The translations under genes and the position numbers were made by a program. From Nephrocerus scutellatus (taxonomy: Eukaryota > Arthropoda > Insecta > Diptera > Pipunculidae), in contig OX352761.1 in assembly GCA_947095585.1 (NCBI GenBank), positions 111,711,890 to 111,775,889 on the forward strand: a DNA stretch of 64,000 nucleotides. Direction: 5' to 3'. Below, one piece after another: positions 22,402 to 32,795 of this stretch; positions within the stretch are counted from its first letter, which is position 1; every line of letters begins with the position of its first letter. The notes under the pieces were generated by a model. It did no database searches. It was given only the letters and a program-made list of their open reading frames with translations, and had not been told where the DNA came from.

Positions 22402-24235
22402 AATATTAAAGGTGTTTCTCTTTCTTGTAACAGAATTTCAACTGAATTTAAAGCAACAACACTGCTTCGACACACGTAATATTTAAATCTCATAAATTGC
22501 ACGCCTACTACATCAAATTCAATTCAGTGTAAACAATCAATTCTGCTATAGAACATATTACTATAAGCAAATTATGCGTTGAATTTTCCACATGAAAAAT
22601 TTCCAATCGAAATACTGCAACGAACAAGGGTGAACGTATAGCATCTACTTGCACGAACGAATTCTAAAAGGCCAATGGATGCGAAATTTTTCAACACCAT
22701 ACATACATGCATGATTAATTTTCCAATTGGAGTGCAATTTATGTTAAAATGACATATTGTTGGTTGTCAGATGAAAATTGACTTTATGTGCAATTGCACC
22801 TCAATAGGAAGAGTGTATTATTTTTTTAATACAAACAACAATAGCGCGAGAAATTTAAACTGCGGGTGTCGTTAGAAAATGTTAATTTTTATTATACTGC
22901 AACGTTGTAATTATGGTTGCCAAACTATTGCTTTTGTTGACCCACAATAATATCTGCTACACAATTTTTAAGCTAATCGCCAAAAATCGAGACGAAACAT
23001 TTGGCACAACTATCCATATTAAATAAATTTTATTTTCTGTATTTTGCAAGGCATTTTATTATATACAATTAAATGAATTTCAAGAAATAACTAAAATAAT
23101 AATGTGCGTATGAGTATCTTGCAAATGTAAGTAACCAACAGACGGAAAGATACTCGATGGCCTACGACGACTTCAAAAAATTAACTCTTGCCAAAAGTCA
23201 TCTCATATATTTACATTTTAATCAAATCCAAAAAAATACGAAAATATTGGCAAGAATTGAAGTCATTCTCCATTTCGTAAATAATTCATTTCAAAGTTAG
23301 TACATGGAAATGTCAAGAAAACGGTGCGTAGGATGAGTGCAGATGGTAATAACGGTGGGAAAGGGCGAAAAGTATTCTAAAGATTGCACTAGGATCGTAC
23401 ATTATATTCTCAGTGTGTCTCATTACAATTAGTTATTTAAAATATTAGGAAATTTCTTGACTTTAACCCAAAGAAAATCGCACTCCACCCGTTATTATTC
23501 ACTGCAAAGGATAAATATTTATATCTGCATCCAAAAATAACGTGGCAAAGGTGCTCTGCACCGTGAAGAATAGGTGTTTGAATGCACCAATAATTCATCG
23601 GCTTTTCTTGGCACATAGTAAATAATTCTGTAGAACGGACATTTTAATTAGGCCAGTACAGTACAATTTATGGCGCCTTAATTAGTGTCTGCGCATACAA
23701 TAGGAACAATTTCCTGCGTTTGACTGCTGTGTATGTGCGAGCGTATGTTTCTTCAACATAATAACACATTTTGTTGTGAAGGAATTTCTACCTCTGCGGA
23801 CATTTTCGCAGCTGTTCCAGCATGTCTGCTTCAACAATTACGGCATTTAAGACGCAGCAGTGGTGTGTAGTTTAGGAGTCATTTGAAAGTGATGGATTGT
23901 AAATGGCTAAATAAAAAACAAATGCAATAGAAAATACGATTATCATTAACTTAAAGGTGAAATTAAGTAATTGTGTTTAAGTCACATGACTTTAAAAAAA
24001 GATAAGTGAAGTGTACCTATTAGAAGATTATCGTTTCAAAACCTATTTAAACATTAAAATGAAACTTGTTCCGGTCTGAACAATTTTCGGATGATACACT
24101 TTGCATTTTTGGGGAAATAATTCGGATACTTATTTTCGTTTTCTCTTCTGGAAAGTAGTTCTTTTTATCCATTCGAAGACTTTCCTCTACCAAAATTGTG
24201 TCGAAATATAAGAAAAATCCTTAGCTTTACTTAAT
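22402..24235. other. No gene recognised
   Basis: AT-rich DNA of about 1.8 kb. Nothing supportable as gene or repeat. Confidence 0.45.
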
Positions 24236-24237
24236 GT

Positions 24238-24805
24238 CTCGTGTGGTCTCCCGGACACTCAGGCATATCAGGAAACGAGGCAGCAGACCTCTGTGCAAGA
24301 GAAGGCGCAGAAGGAACTTTCACTGGTCCAGAACCCAGCATTGCCTATTCCAAATACAATATCAATAGAAAAATTAAAGAGTGGAAAAACACTACAATCG
24401 AAGCGGAATGGAATTCATGGCCTGGTATGAGACAAGCCAAGAAGCTTCTAAAATATAACAGTAGTCATATGGACAGGGCCCCCAAACTGGACCGCCATAC
24501 ACTGAGAACATTAGTCTGGTATTTGACAGGACATGGCTCATTCCATGGCCATTCCAATGGGACCGCTACCGATTCTGCAACGAGGCAAAGGAAACGTCAG
24601 AGCACATACTCTTTGTATGCATACCCCTCACAAAGAAAAGAATAAAACATTTTAGGGCTCATACAGTTCCCTGGCCGAATGCCAGACCAGTCGCATAATC
24701 AGATGTGGTGGAGTTCACGAAGGAACTGAGAAATAACATAATGTGGTAAAACATTAGGGACACACTCTTTAGCCCTACCTATTATAATAACAATAATAAA
24801 AAATA
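24238..24805 (+). pseudogene. R1/LOA-group LINE, RNase H end to 3' tail
   Basis: The open frame begins in the last RNase H block, WSPGHSGISGNEAADLCARE, where His and the following Asp are the expected catalytic-site residues, continues through INRKIKEWKNTTIEAEWNS and LDRHTLRTLVWYLTGHGSF, and then needs frame changes to read the zinc-knuckle-like end (CNEAKETSEHIL) and VVEFTKELRN near 24715. A 3' tail with TTATAATAACAATAATAAAA closes it near 24805. It is a 5'-truncated copy in which most of the frame is still readable, suggesting moderate age. Confidence 0.75.
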
Positions 24806-24814
24806 AAAAAGGTT

Positions 24815-26040
24815 TTCCTTAAACGTGCAACGTGCGGTCCAGAGTGGCTCCCAGGTATTTAGGTATAGGGTTGTAAATTAGATACACGTTCTTGAATCTA
24901 ACTTTACGTTTTATTTTTTTGAGTATGTTGTTAAGGTGGAAACAATAACCTATGTTTTGCTCATACTGAGACATAACCTCCATTTTTTGAAGTATAAGCT
25001 CAATTTAGAAAGATCTGCGGTAAGGAATTTTTCCGTTTGCTCTATGTTGACCATAGATGTAGAGGTTGCTTTAGGTTGTAGTAGTAGTAGTAGAGTAGTA
25101 GTAGATAGTAGTTGTGCTAACACTGATCCCTGGGGTAGGCCGTTGTTGAGTTTTCTTGGTCGACTCTTTGCATCATCGATAAAGACTTGAAAAGATCTAT
25201 CAATGAGCACGTTATTAAGAATTGACACTTTTTTGAATTTTTAAGAATTTTGTTGATGAGCCCGTTCCTCCAGATTGTGCCGTACGCAGCTGTGAGGTCG
25301 ATAAACGCCGCAGGTGTCTTGAGTTTTGCTTGGTATACTGCTTCTATGTGTGCGGTTAAAGCCAACACTTGGTCGCAGCAGCTGCGCCCAGATCAAAAGC
25401 CTGTCTGTTCCACTGGTACTGGAACCATTGAAACTGCGTTAATGGTAGGTTCGATTCTGTTGTAAATAAATTTTTCGAAAAGCTTGTATACAACACTTAG
25501 GAGTGCAATCGGATAACTTTCTGGTTCATCCTTAGGTTTCCCAGGCTTAGCAAGGCGATGACTTTTGAAGTTTTCAGTTTTCTAGGGAAGGTTCTAGTTT
25601 CTAGAATGACTGAATAGAAGCGATCAAGCCAACTTTTGCAAATCGTTCCACTATGAAGGAGAAACTCTGGAAAAAGCTGATTTTCCAGGCTTAAGCTTTA
25701 ACTTCCTCAAGGGTAAAAGGAGTTTATTTTCAGTAGGGTGAGACTCAGATTAATCTGTTTTCTAATTCAACTGGGGGTGGGGCCTTGGTGAGCTTCACAA
25801 TTCTATCAGCAATAGTGTTAGAGCTGATTGAGGCTTTTGGTGTGCTGCTTCCCCAGTTTGCGAAGGAGACTCCAGGGTATTCGACTTGAATACGCGGAGT
25901 TGGTATTTTCAACTGTGTTTCGGTACTTTGCATTGCGTGCTTTGTTCTGTCTGCTGTTTCGGGCTCTCCACTTAACTCTAATTCTTCGTATAGCAGGTTG
26001 GTTTCTTCTGACCATCCGGGAAAGTATTCTTTGGGACCGA
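24815..26040 (-). pseudogene. LINE reverse transcriptase, family D (Jockey-like), catalytic core replaced by a microsatellite
   Basis: Minus-strand reading: RIKWRARNSR region near 25960, then VLALTAHIEAVYQAKLKTPA and AAFIDLTAAYGTIWRNGL near 25300 (RT motif A; the usual AYDT is AYGT), LIDRSFQVFIDDAKSRPRK, LNNGLPQGSVLAQLL (motif B) near 25140, then a (CTA)n run where motif C should lie, and QTEKFLTADLSKLSLYFKKW to the YLGATLDRTLHV block near 24830. Motif C is missing. Family membership is inferred from the ALTAHIEA and GLPQGSVLAPLLFN words. Confidence 0.7.
25078..25114 (+). repeat. (GTA)n microsatellite within a LINE relic
   Basis: Interrupted GTA/TAG units occupying the site of the RT motif C in the surrounding LINE. 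Confidence 0.85.
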
Positions 26041-27735
26041 CCTTATTATCATCATCATATCTGAGTTTTAAGGTTGGATCGCACTTCCACCTGTTAGAAT
26101 AATTAAGATGCGTGTATTAATTCCCTCTATTCTGCGGATTGCCTATTTCAGTAACTATTATTTTAATGAGTTTCTTTGTAAAAGGAAGAGGTAGTAAATA
26201 GATTGCAGTACAATTAATTTCTGCTCCAACTTATGTGTAGGACTACGTTTTTACTTGCTGACCTCTCAGTCAGGATGAAAGCCTTATATCAAGCCTTAAG
26301 ATGTACTAATAATTTATTAGATATCATCTGCGTATGCCAGTTATCTGTTATCTTAGTTTTAAAACAAAAAAACTTATTTTTCCAATTTTGACATTAATCC
26401 AAATCGCGAACAACTATGATGTACTCGTACTTGTATGAATATCCATATGTTTTATATTTATGAAATAAATATTAATAAATATACCACAATCATATGTACC
26501 TTATATTGTCCCTCAAAACTTTACGAAAAACTTATAAATTGGCAGTAAGAGTTCAAAATGAACAACAACGTATGTAGGTACTTCAAAAGGTGGAGCAGAA
26601 ATGCTTTAGTTGGTGGTTTCCTGTTACTCTTTTAAACACAAAACTAAATCAGGATTTGGTTTGTTGCAAAAAAAATCGGTTATATTGAATGTAAATTTTA
26701 TATTTACTTATCATAAATTCCTTTTTCTTTTGTCAAACGGACCAAGAAATATACGAAATGACCAGCAGGCATATCGCTACAGTGATCAAAATTCCGCCTC
26801 TAATTAATAACAATTTTTTTTTTTATAAAATTAAATGGCGATTTAATACAATACCATTACCACCCGCTGTAGTGCCCTAAAATCAATCACAACAACACAC
26901 AAAAAAATTTGTACCTACTCGTAAAAGCCGCATCCGCTTGTGAGAGAAATTGGTCAAAAGCCAGACAATTAGCACGGAAACAATAGACCCAATATTGGTT
27001 GATCGAGCTAAAATGGATTATCACACAAACATAAATTATTCCCAATGCTGAGCGGCCGGGAATAGACTGGCCATACGAAATACCGCAGAGAGATCAGCAT
27101 CATTCTTGCTACGAGACTAAAAGGACTGACCGGAACTGCAGTCGATTATTTGTTGTTCAATTGTTAAGCTTTCAATCGGCGTTGTTCGAATTCGTTCAGG
27201 ATGAGTGGTTAATGGTGAGTGCGCCATTACTCTGGGACATTTCCGTAAGCGGAGCAGAGTGTAGGTACAGCGTCCACGTGTGCAGTTCGCAATTCGCAAT
27301 TCACTTGCCTCGCACTTGAACGGCGAACACACAAAAACTGGCACTGAATTCTTTTTACACAAAAATTGGTTAAAACAATGGATAAAGTGGAAGTCGTCGT
27401 CACACTGTGTGCGGAAAAGTCGATGATTTTTCAAAGTTTTTGCCTCTCATTTTATAATTCCGCCAGCAAACCTTCGTCATCCCTATCACTGAATGGAGAG
27501 TACAGAGTATCCTACAGGGATTTGTGATTGGTGATGAAAATACGCAGAGAAAATGAAATTGTTGCTGAATGGGAAGTTGTCCTTTTTTTTGAAAAAATAT
27601 TCACTTTGTAATGAAAGGCAATTTTTTAAATTTGCTTTTTCAATGGAACTGCATTACCTGCATTGTTACGGGTTATATTATTCGAAATAAAATATGTGGC
27701 TGAATGGTACTTAGGCACTCTATGCTTTCTAATAT
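26041..27735. other. No gene recognised; GC-richer patch near 27040-27330
   Basis: Mostly AT-rich. The patch at about 27040-27330 has more CpG and a short direct repeat TTCGCAATTCGCAATTC near 27287-27303, which would suit single-copy regulatory or 5' leader DNA of a host gene, but no coding exon is evident. The 105-codon minus frame there starts at TTG. Confidence 0.4.
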
Positions 27736-27740
27736 AGATT

Positions 27741-28174
27741 GCAGCTAGAAAATGCGGATTTTTGTTAAACCTTACAGAAACTGTCTATGTTATTATCGTG
27801 ACTACCTACAAGAAACGCATTACCATACGGTCCTCTTAAGACGCGGATTAGGTTCTAAAACGACAATCAGCGCCCATCCACAATACACTCTATTGCAGAT
27901 GTATCAGTATAACTGGGTGTAAGGGCCCAGCGTTCTCACTGATGGGAGCGAGACCTTTGCAGCTAGAAAATGCGGATTTTTGTTAAACCTTACAGAAACT
28001 TTCTATGTTATTATCGTGACTACCTACAAGAAACGCATTACCATACGGTCCTCTTAAGACGCGGATTAGGTTCTAAAACGACAATCAGCGCCCATCCACA
28101 ATACACTCTATTGCAGATGTATCAGTATAACTGGGTGTAAGGGCCCAGCGTTCTCACTGATGGGAGCGAGACCT
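27741..28174. repeat. Near-identical 218-bp tandem duplication
   Basis: 27741-27958 and 27959-28174 carry the same sequence; by eye I see one difference (CTGTCTATG against CTTTCTATG). The unit starts GCAGCTAGAAAATGCGG and ends GGGAGCGAGACCT. It contains no open frame of note. Such high identity implies a recent duplication, or an assembly artefact. Confidence 0.9.
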
Positions 28175-28689
28175 ATCTAAATCTCTGCCGATCTATGGAT
28201 CACGGCACCTGGTTGATTCAAACTCAACTCCACGCCGACTATTGTCTTCCCGCTTGGGCATAACCAATGCCAAAACGAAAACTCCCCGAAGCGGCGCTCC
28301 AAGTGCCGGGGACGAACATTAATTCGACACCATCCGGGACCAGAAATCTCCGGTGGGATTTCGTAGCAACCAAGTGGAAGCTAGTAACCAGAAGACATCA
28401 ATCACGTTTCCACTACTCCAGTTAAGTTCCTCACTACTCGGTACTGGTAACCCTTAGTCAGTCAGTTGTTTCCGTCGATATGTCCCTCCAATTCCGTCTA
28501 AGCTGTACACCTATCTAATCGTCCGTAATTAGTCGGTCCTTCTGTTGACGCCGACATCCGCTACACCAAGCTGTCTAGCTCTCCGCCGCCCAAACACTAA
28601 TCTCGCATACCCATTCAAACACGCAACTTGTTTAATGCAGCTTAAAGTTGATCCAACATCATACACACCGTTCAGCCACTGAACCCCCA
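28175..28689 (-). other. Probable non-coding end of the adjacent R1-type LINE
   Basis: GC-richer than the surroundings and contiguous with the C-terminal end of the minus-strand R1-type LINE, so it may be its 3' untranslated region. No coding motif was recognised. The assignment rests only on position and composition. Confidence 0.3.
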
Positions 28690-29560
28690 TTGCATTCAGA
28701 TTTCTAACGACCGATTACAATGGACTCTTCCAAAGAACATGCCACCAGTCTTCCCTAAGGGAACACAGCCTTCAACCTCACTGAGGTTCCTTTGATACAA
28801 TAATATATTAAGACTACCATGACCCGTGAGCAAAAAGCCCAACTTGAGGCTTAAATGGAACCCCGTGTTTTCCCTGGCATATTTTACGTGCTTGACGAAC
28901 TCGAACGTTACCCTTCCATTCACAGATTAGTTCCATCTAGCTTGCCATTTGGACAACATGCTTTCTTCCAGAAGTACCTTGCACTGGCTAAGGGTCCTGT
29001 TAGCAACATAATCCCCCACCAGCCAGTCACACTGCAGGAAGGGCTTTACTCTTCTGACCTTGAATACTATAAGCTTCTTTGGATCACATCAAAGTCAAGA
29101 GAAGGAACACCTATTAACACCTGCATTGCCTTCGTTGAGACTGTGCGACAAGCCGGCAAGCAGTCAAGTAGCACGACCTAGCCGAGCGGAATTAATTCTA
29201 GCCATGCCCAAACAGCAGCGTCATATGTTGCACATGCAATAAAAAGACCGCCGTATATGATACGAACCGCACGCTTATCAAGGCCCCATTCACGTCTAAG
29301 TGCTCGACACATTGGCCCAATCATACTTAAGAACCGCTTCCTGAGCTCAAGCTGATGAAAAGTCATGCGAGCACTCATGCCGATTCCAAGGTATTTCACT
29401 TGTTTGGCATACTTAAAATTAGCATACTTAAATTTGGGTGCCATTGAATCTGACAGACGGGGGCCTATTGACAGACAATCTGACCTTCAGCAACATCATC
29501 TTTGTCTTCTCCAACGAAACACTTAGTCCAGTACCAATTCTCCAGCTATGAACAAGCTAC
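28690..29560 (-). pseudogene. R1-type LINE, RT thumb and C-terminal domain, degraded
   Basis: On the minus strand: KQVKYLGIGMSARMTFHQLE near 29400, LRKRFLSMIGPMCRALRREW, GLDKRAVRIIYGGLFIACAT near 29250 (RT thumb of R1-clade LINEs), then after a gap with stops VTFEFVKHVKYARENTGFHL near 28900 and LGFLLTGHGSLNILLYQRNL near 28820, closing with the EGC.......W.HVL.. zinc-knuckle-like end near 28720. The RT core is missing. Relatively long intact stretches. Confidence 0.7.
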
Positions 29561-30142
29561 ATGCATTCGAAACTCTTCTGCTTGTTTAATCTTACAGACT
29601 ACTTCAATTTCAGATACTTTGCAGGATATTTTATTTATACAGAGACAAATTATTTACAGAAAAGATCTCTGAAAGTGTAGAGCCAAACACAAATGGCATT
29701 AAAAGTCGTATAATTCGTTCAATACATAAATACAACTGTATCCTTCAGTCATTTAAATCGCAGATGCATAGACATCTCACATCTTTTTCTCATTAATTTT
29801 CTAACCCTCAGCTATGTATATATAATTTTAAGGAAGCAAATCACTTGGGTGTATGTTATAAAAGAGGCAATAAAACAGGAACATTTAAGCTAAATACTTG
29901 ATAAAAAAGGGTGGGCAGACTAAAACCTCTTCTATTCATTATATTTTATGACGAGATTATGAAAAAGTGCAAACATCGAACCAGCAAAGCAGTATCTGCA
30001 ATATCAACTAATCTAATACAATAAGAATTAGACATACTACGTACGACGTACGCCGGCCGCTTGAATCAAAGTAGTTTCATTACCTAGCTCTACATTCGAT
30101 AGCTGGTCTTGACCTCAGCCAAAAAATTACTCCACCGGTAGA
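29561..30142. other. No gene recognised
   Basis: AT-rich DNA. A small palindromic stretch ACGTACGACGTACG occurs near 30040. Nothing else. Confidence 0.45.
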
Positions 30143-30210
30143 CTCGATTTCGAGCAAATGTCGTCCTGATTAGCATCTCGATTTCGAGCCAATGTCGTCC
30201 TGATTAGCAT
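30143..30210. repeat. 34-bp tandem duplication
   Basis: Two copies of a 34-bp unit (30143-30176, 30177-30210) with the words GATTTCGAGC and GTCGTCCTGATTAGCAT, differing at one base. The words CCACCGG and GATTTCGAGCCGATGTC recur near 63459-63487 inside an R1/LOA LINE. Confidence 0.85.
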
Positions 30211-30419
30211 CCCCGACCAAAAATATTGTTTAATAATAAGCAATACAAAAAAAAGACAATGTAAATACGTCGGGCCCCTGTTGTTGAGCCGACACTTATT
30301 AATAATAGTTATAAGTTTAGTTTTAAGTAAAAATTGCATTATACCTAATAAATAGCATCCCCGAACTCTGGGTGTAGGAATTTTCGGCCTCGATATCGTT
30401 TTTTATAAATCATACTACA

Positions 30420-31470
30420 ATGGACTTTATGAGCAGGATCATCTTCTTCCATGCGAGCTAGGTGTTCTATCCACCGTAGTCAACTGTGCTTAAATCTCTT
30501 CACTATCTCGACACCGCCGTAACGCTCGTACATCGCCCGCTCGATCTGGATTAAAGCTTCCTATACAGGTCTCGAGTTTATACCAATAATGTCAATAACA
30601 TCTGCGTAAACCAGCATCTGGATGGACTTGTAAAAGGCTGCTCCTCTTGCCGTTTCCTAAGAGTCTCGAAGCACTTTCAATAACGCAGGCCAGTTCGTGT
30701 ACATTTCGGAGCCTGTTACATATGTTGATCAACCCACATAATCGTGTCAGTTTATTTGGGACTTGCTGTTAACCCTGGTGTTAATTTGGATCTCCCCCTA
30801 CCCTCAAGGTATCAAGACCTGTCAAAAGTTAAAATAACAGGCGTTGCCTGGCTCCCCCACCACACTGCTGACCCAACTAAACAGACTCTTCCCCAAATTA
30901 CCACCCCACTGATCCACACCAACTTACCCCTTCTCCACGCTGGCCCATACCACTAAGTCCCACCACTGACCAAAAACTGTAGCCTATAACCTCCGGAGCA
31001 AAAACCTCTGTACTATGGTGAAAACCTGTTAAAAAACGGTCGAGTAGTTTCGAAGATTATCTCCTACATAAAAACAAACTTTACCTCTTTATATTATGAA
31101 GTAAAAAGTTAGAATAGATGCCGAGTTCCCTCATAAGATTCTACTCTGGCTATGCTATCATAGGCGGCTTTAAGGTTTATAAAAAGATGGTGTAGTGAGT
31201 TTTGAAACTCTAGACATTTTTCCATCACCTGCCTAAGGGTGTAAATCTGGTCAGTTGTTAATTTGCCTGTGATGAAGCTACACTCGCATAATCCAATGAT
31301 GAATTTATCATATCGGGCTATCCTGTTTTGAAGGACAAAGGCGAAAATCTCATTCACGGTACTCAACAAAATTATACCACGATAATTGCTCTTCATGAAT
31401 GTATAGGACACAAGATACATTTTCTCCAGTAATCTGGTATCGTTGCTTCTTGCCATATACTTGCACTATT
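30420..31470 (-). pseudogene. LINE reverse transcriptase, family C, degraded
   Basis: Minus-strand order: SNYRGIILLSTVNEIFAFVL near 31390, SFITGKLTTDQIYTLRQVME near 31270, HHLFINLKAAYDSIARVE near 31160 (motif A), then IQMLVYADVIDIIGINSRPV near 30610 (motif C, second Asp now Val), ERAMYERYGGVEIVKRFKHS and LRWIEHLARMEEDDPAHKV near 30430. A jump with no recognisable motif B lies between 31100 and 30720. Same family as 9.6-10.2 kb and 37.9-38.3 kb. Confidence 0.7.
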
Positions 31471-31688
31471 AATTCATGAATGGATTGGTGCAAGCCATCT
31501 CGATTTTATCAGCTACCCTGGGATGTGATATGGTCCCGATGTCTTATTATTTATAAGCTAGTTTATCGTTCTGGTAATTTCTTTCACGTAGGATTGATTT
31601 CAAAATAAAGATTAAAAACTTGATAGGATCCATCAAAAACTTAAAGTTAAAATAAAAAACAACCCATAAAAATTAAAATTTTTCTTGT

Positions 31689-32333
31689 AAATTCTCTAAT
31701 CGGCGATATACACACACACACACTGCGTGCTCGCCTTGTGGCAAAATCAAAACCTTCTCTATAGAAAGCCCAACTCTACGCATACTAATGCTGTAAACCA
31801 AGCCCAAACGCATGTGTGTTTGTGGGATGTGAATACAGTGTACAAAAAATAAGTAGTCGCAAAGAGCGAGAAACGTAAAATGTGGTAGTGGGAAACAGAA
31901 AAATTTTATATGAATTTTGCTTAGTTGATTACTAATACAAATACGTTTGGTCAAAATCTAAGCATGTATCTGTGTACGATCGGAACAGTTGGGCTTTCTA
32001 TAGAGAAGGTTTTGGGCAAAATCATCCACGAAATGACGCAGCGGCAGCGAACAGCGCTGCTCACAAAGCACAGAGCTCAGACTATGCCGTGATCTGATGC
32101 GATATAGCGATATTTAAAAATTGTATATTGGGGTCCCCAAGGGGCCGATCGCTCCAAATTTAAAGAAAATCGGGTAAATTTTGTAAAATATTTGTATGGG
32201 AGCCCCCCGAACCCGAGGTCTGAGGGGCCTTAAATTTTAATAGAAAGTATTGTCACCGAAAATATACATGTGTGCAAAATTTCAATAAAATCGGGCCATG
32301 GGAAGTGGGCTAAAAGTTGATCAGAAAATCTGA

Positions 32334-32364
<31 letters not shown>

Positions 32365-32394
32365 CGTGCACGCGAAGTTAATATAGAGAATTTA
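31689..32394. repeat. Inverted-repeat element, possibly a MITE or Helitron derivative
   Basis: A perfect 27-bp inverted repeat lies inside: CAAAACCTTCTCTATAGAAA plus GCCCAAC at 31748-31774, and its complement at 31988-32014. The outer borders also mirror each other: AAATTCTCTA at about 31689 and TAGAGAATTT ending 32394. Further in there is (CA)n at 31710-31722 and (CCAG)n at 32334-32363. No coding capacity. The right border phrase is shared with 42637-42660. Confidence 0.45.
32334..32363 (+). repeat. (CCAG)n microsatellite
   Basis: About seven CCAG units, directly visible, adjoining a phrase that recurs at 42.64 kb. Confidence 0.9.
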
Positions 32395-32795
32395 AAAAGG
32401 TCCTGGACGCGATAGTATTACTACGAAAATGATGAAGGAACCACAAAAGTAGCCGTTACTCAGTTACTACACATATTAAATGGGTTACTTCGCCTAAAAT
32501 ATTTTGCGAACTTCTGGAAGCAATCCTATATCATCGTAATCGCTAAACCGGAAAAAGATCCTACTAAAGTAAACTCATATAGGTAGATAAATCAGCCTCC
32601 TACCTATTGCATTGAAGATATTCGAGCAGCTTATTCTGGCCCAACTTATGCCATACATTGACAATTCAAATGCAATACCTCCAATTGGCTTCAGGAGAAG
32701 ACTCAATACTTTTGAATAGGTGTATCGAATAGTTACAAAAATTAGACGAGCCTTCGAAGATAAACAATATTGTTCAGCCTTCGATAAGGTATGGG
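32394..32795 (+). pseudogene. jockey-clade LINE reverse transcriptase fragment
   Basis: Plus-strand frames read KGPGRDSITTKMMKE, then VTQLLHILNGLLRLKYFANF, WKQSYIIVIAKPEKDPTKVN and, after further shifts, VYRIVTKIRRAFEDKQYCSA ending FDKVW at about 32790. These are the N-terminal RT blocks of jockey-clade elements up to motif A; about eight residues just before FDKVW (including the motif A Asp) are deleted. It ends abruptly there. Related to the copy at 54.1 kb. Confidence 0.7.

Noticed and set aside
27117..27434. 105-codon minus-strand frame
   Set aside because: Starts at TTG, has no recognisable domain and overlaps a GC-richer non-coding-looking patch.
28855..29181. 108-codon plus-strand frame with a Pro/Ser-rich product
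   Set aside because: It is the antisense shadow of the R1-type LINE whose minus-strand blocks are clearly recognisable over the same bases.
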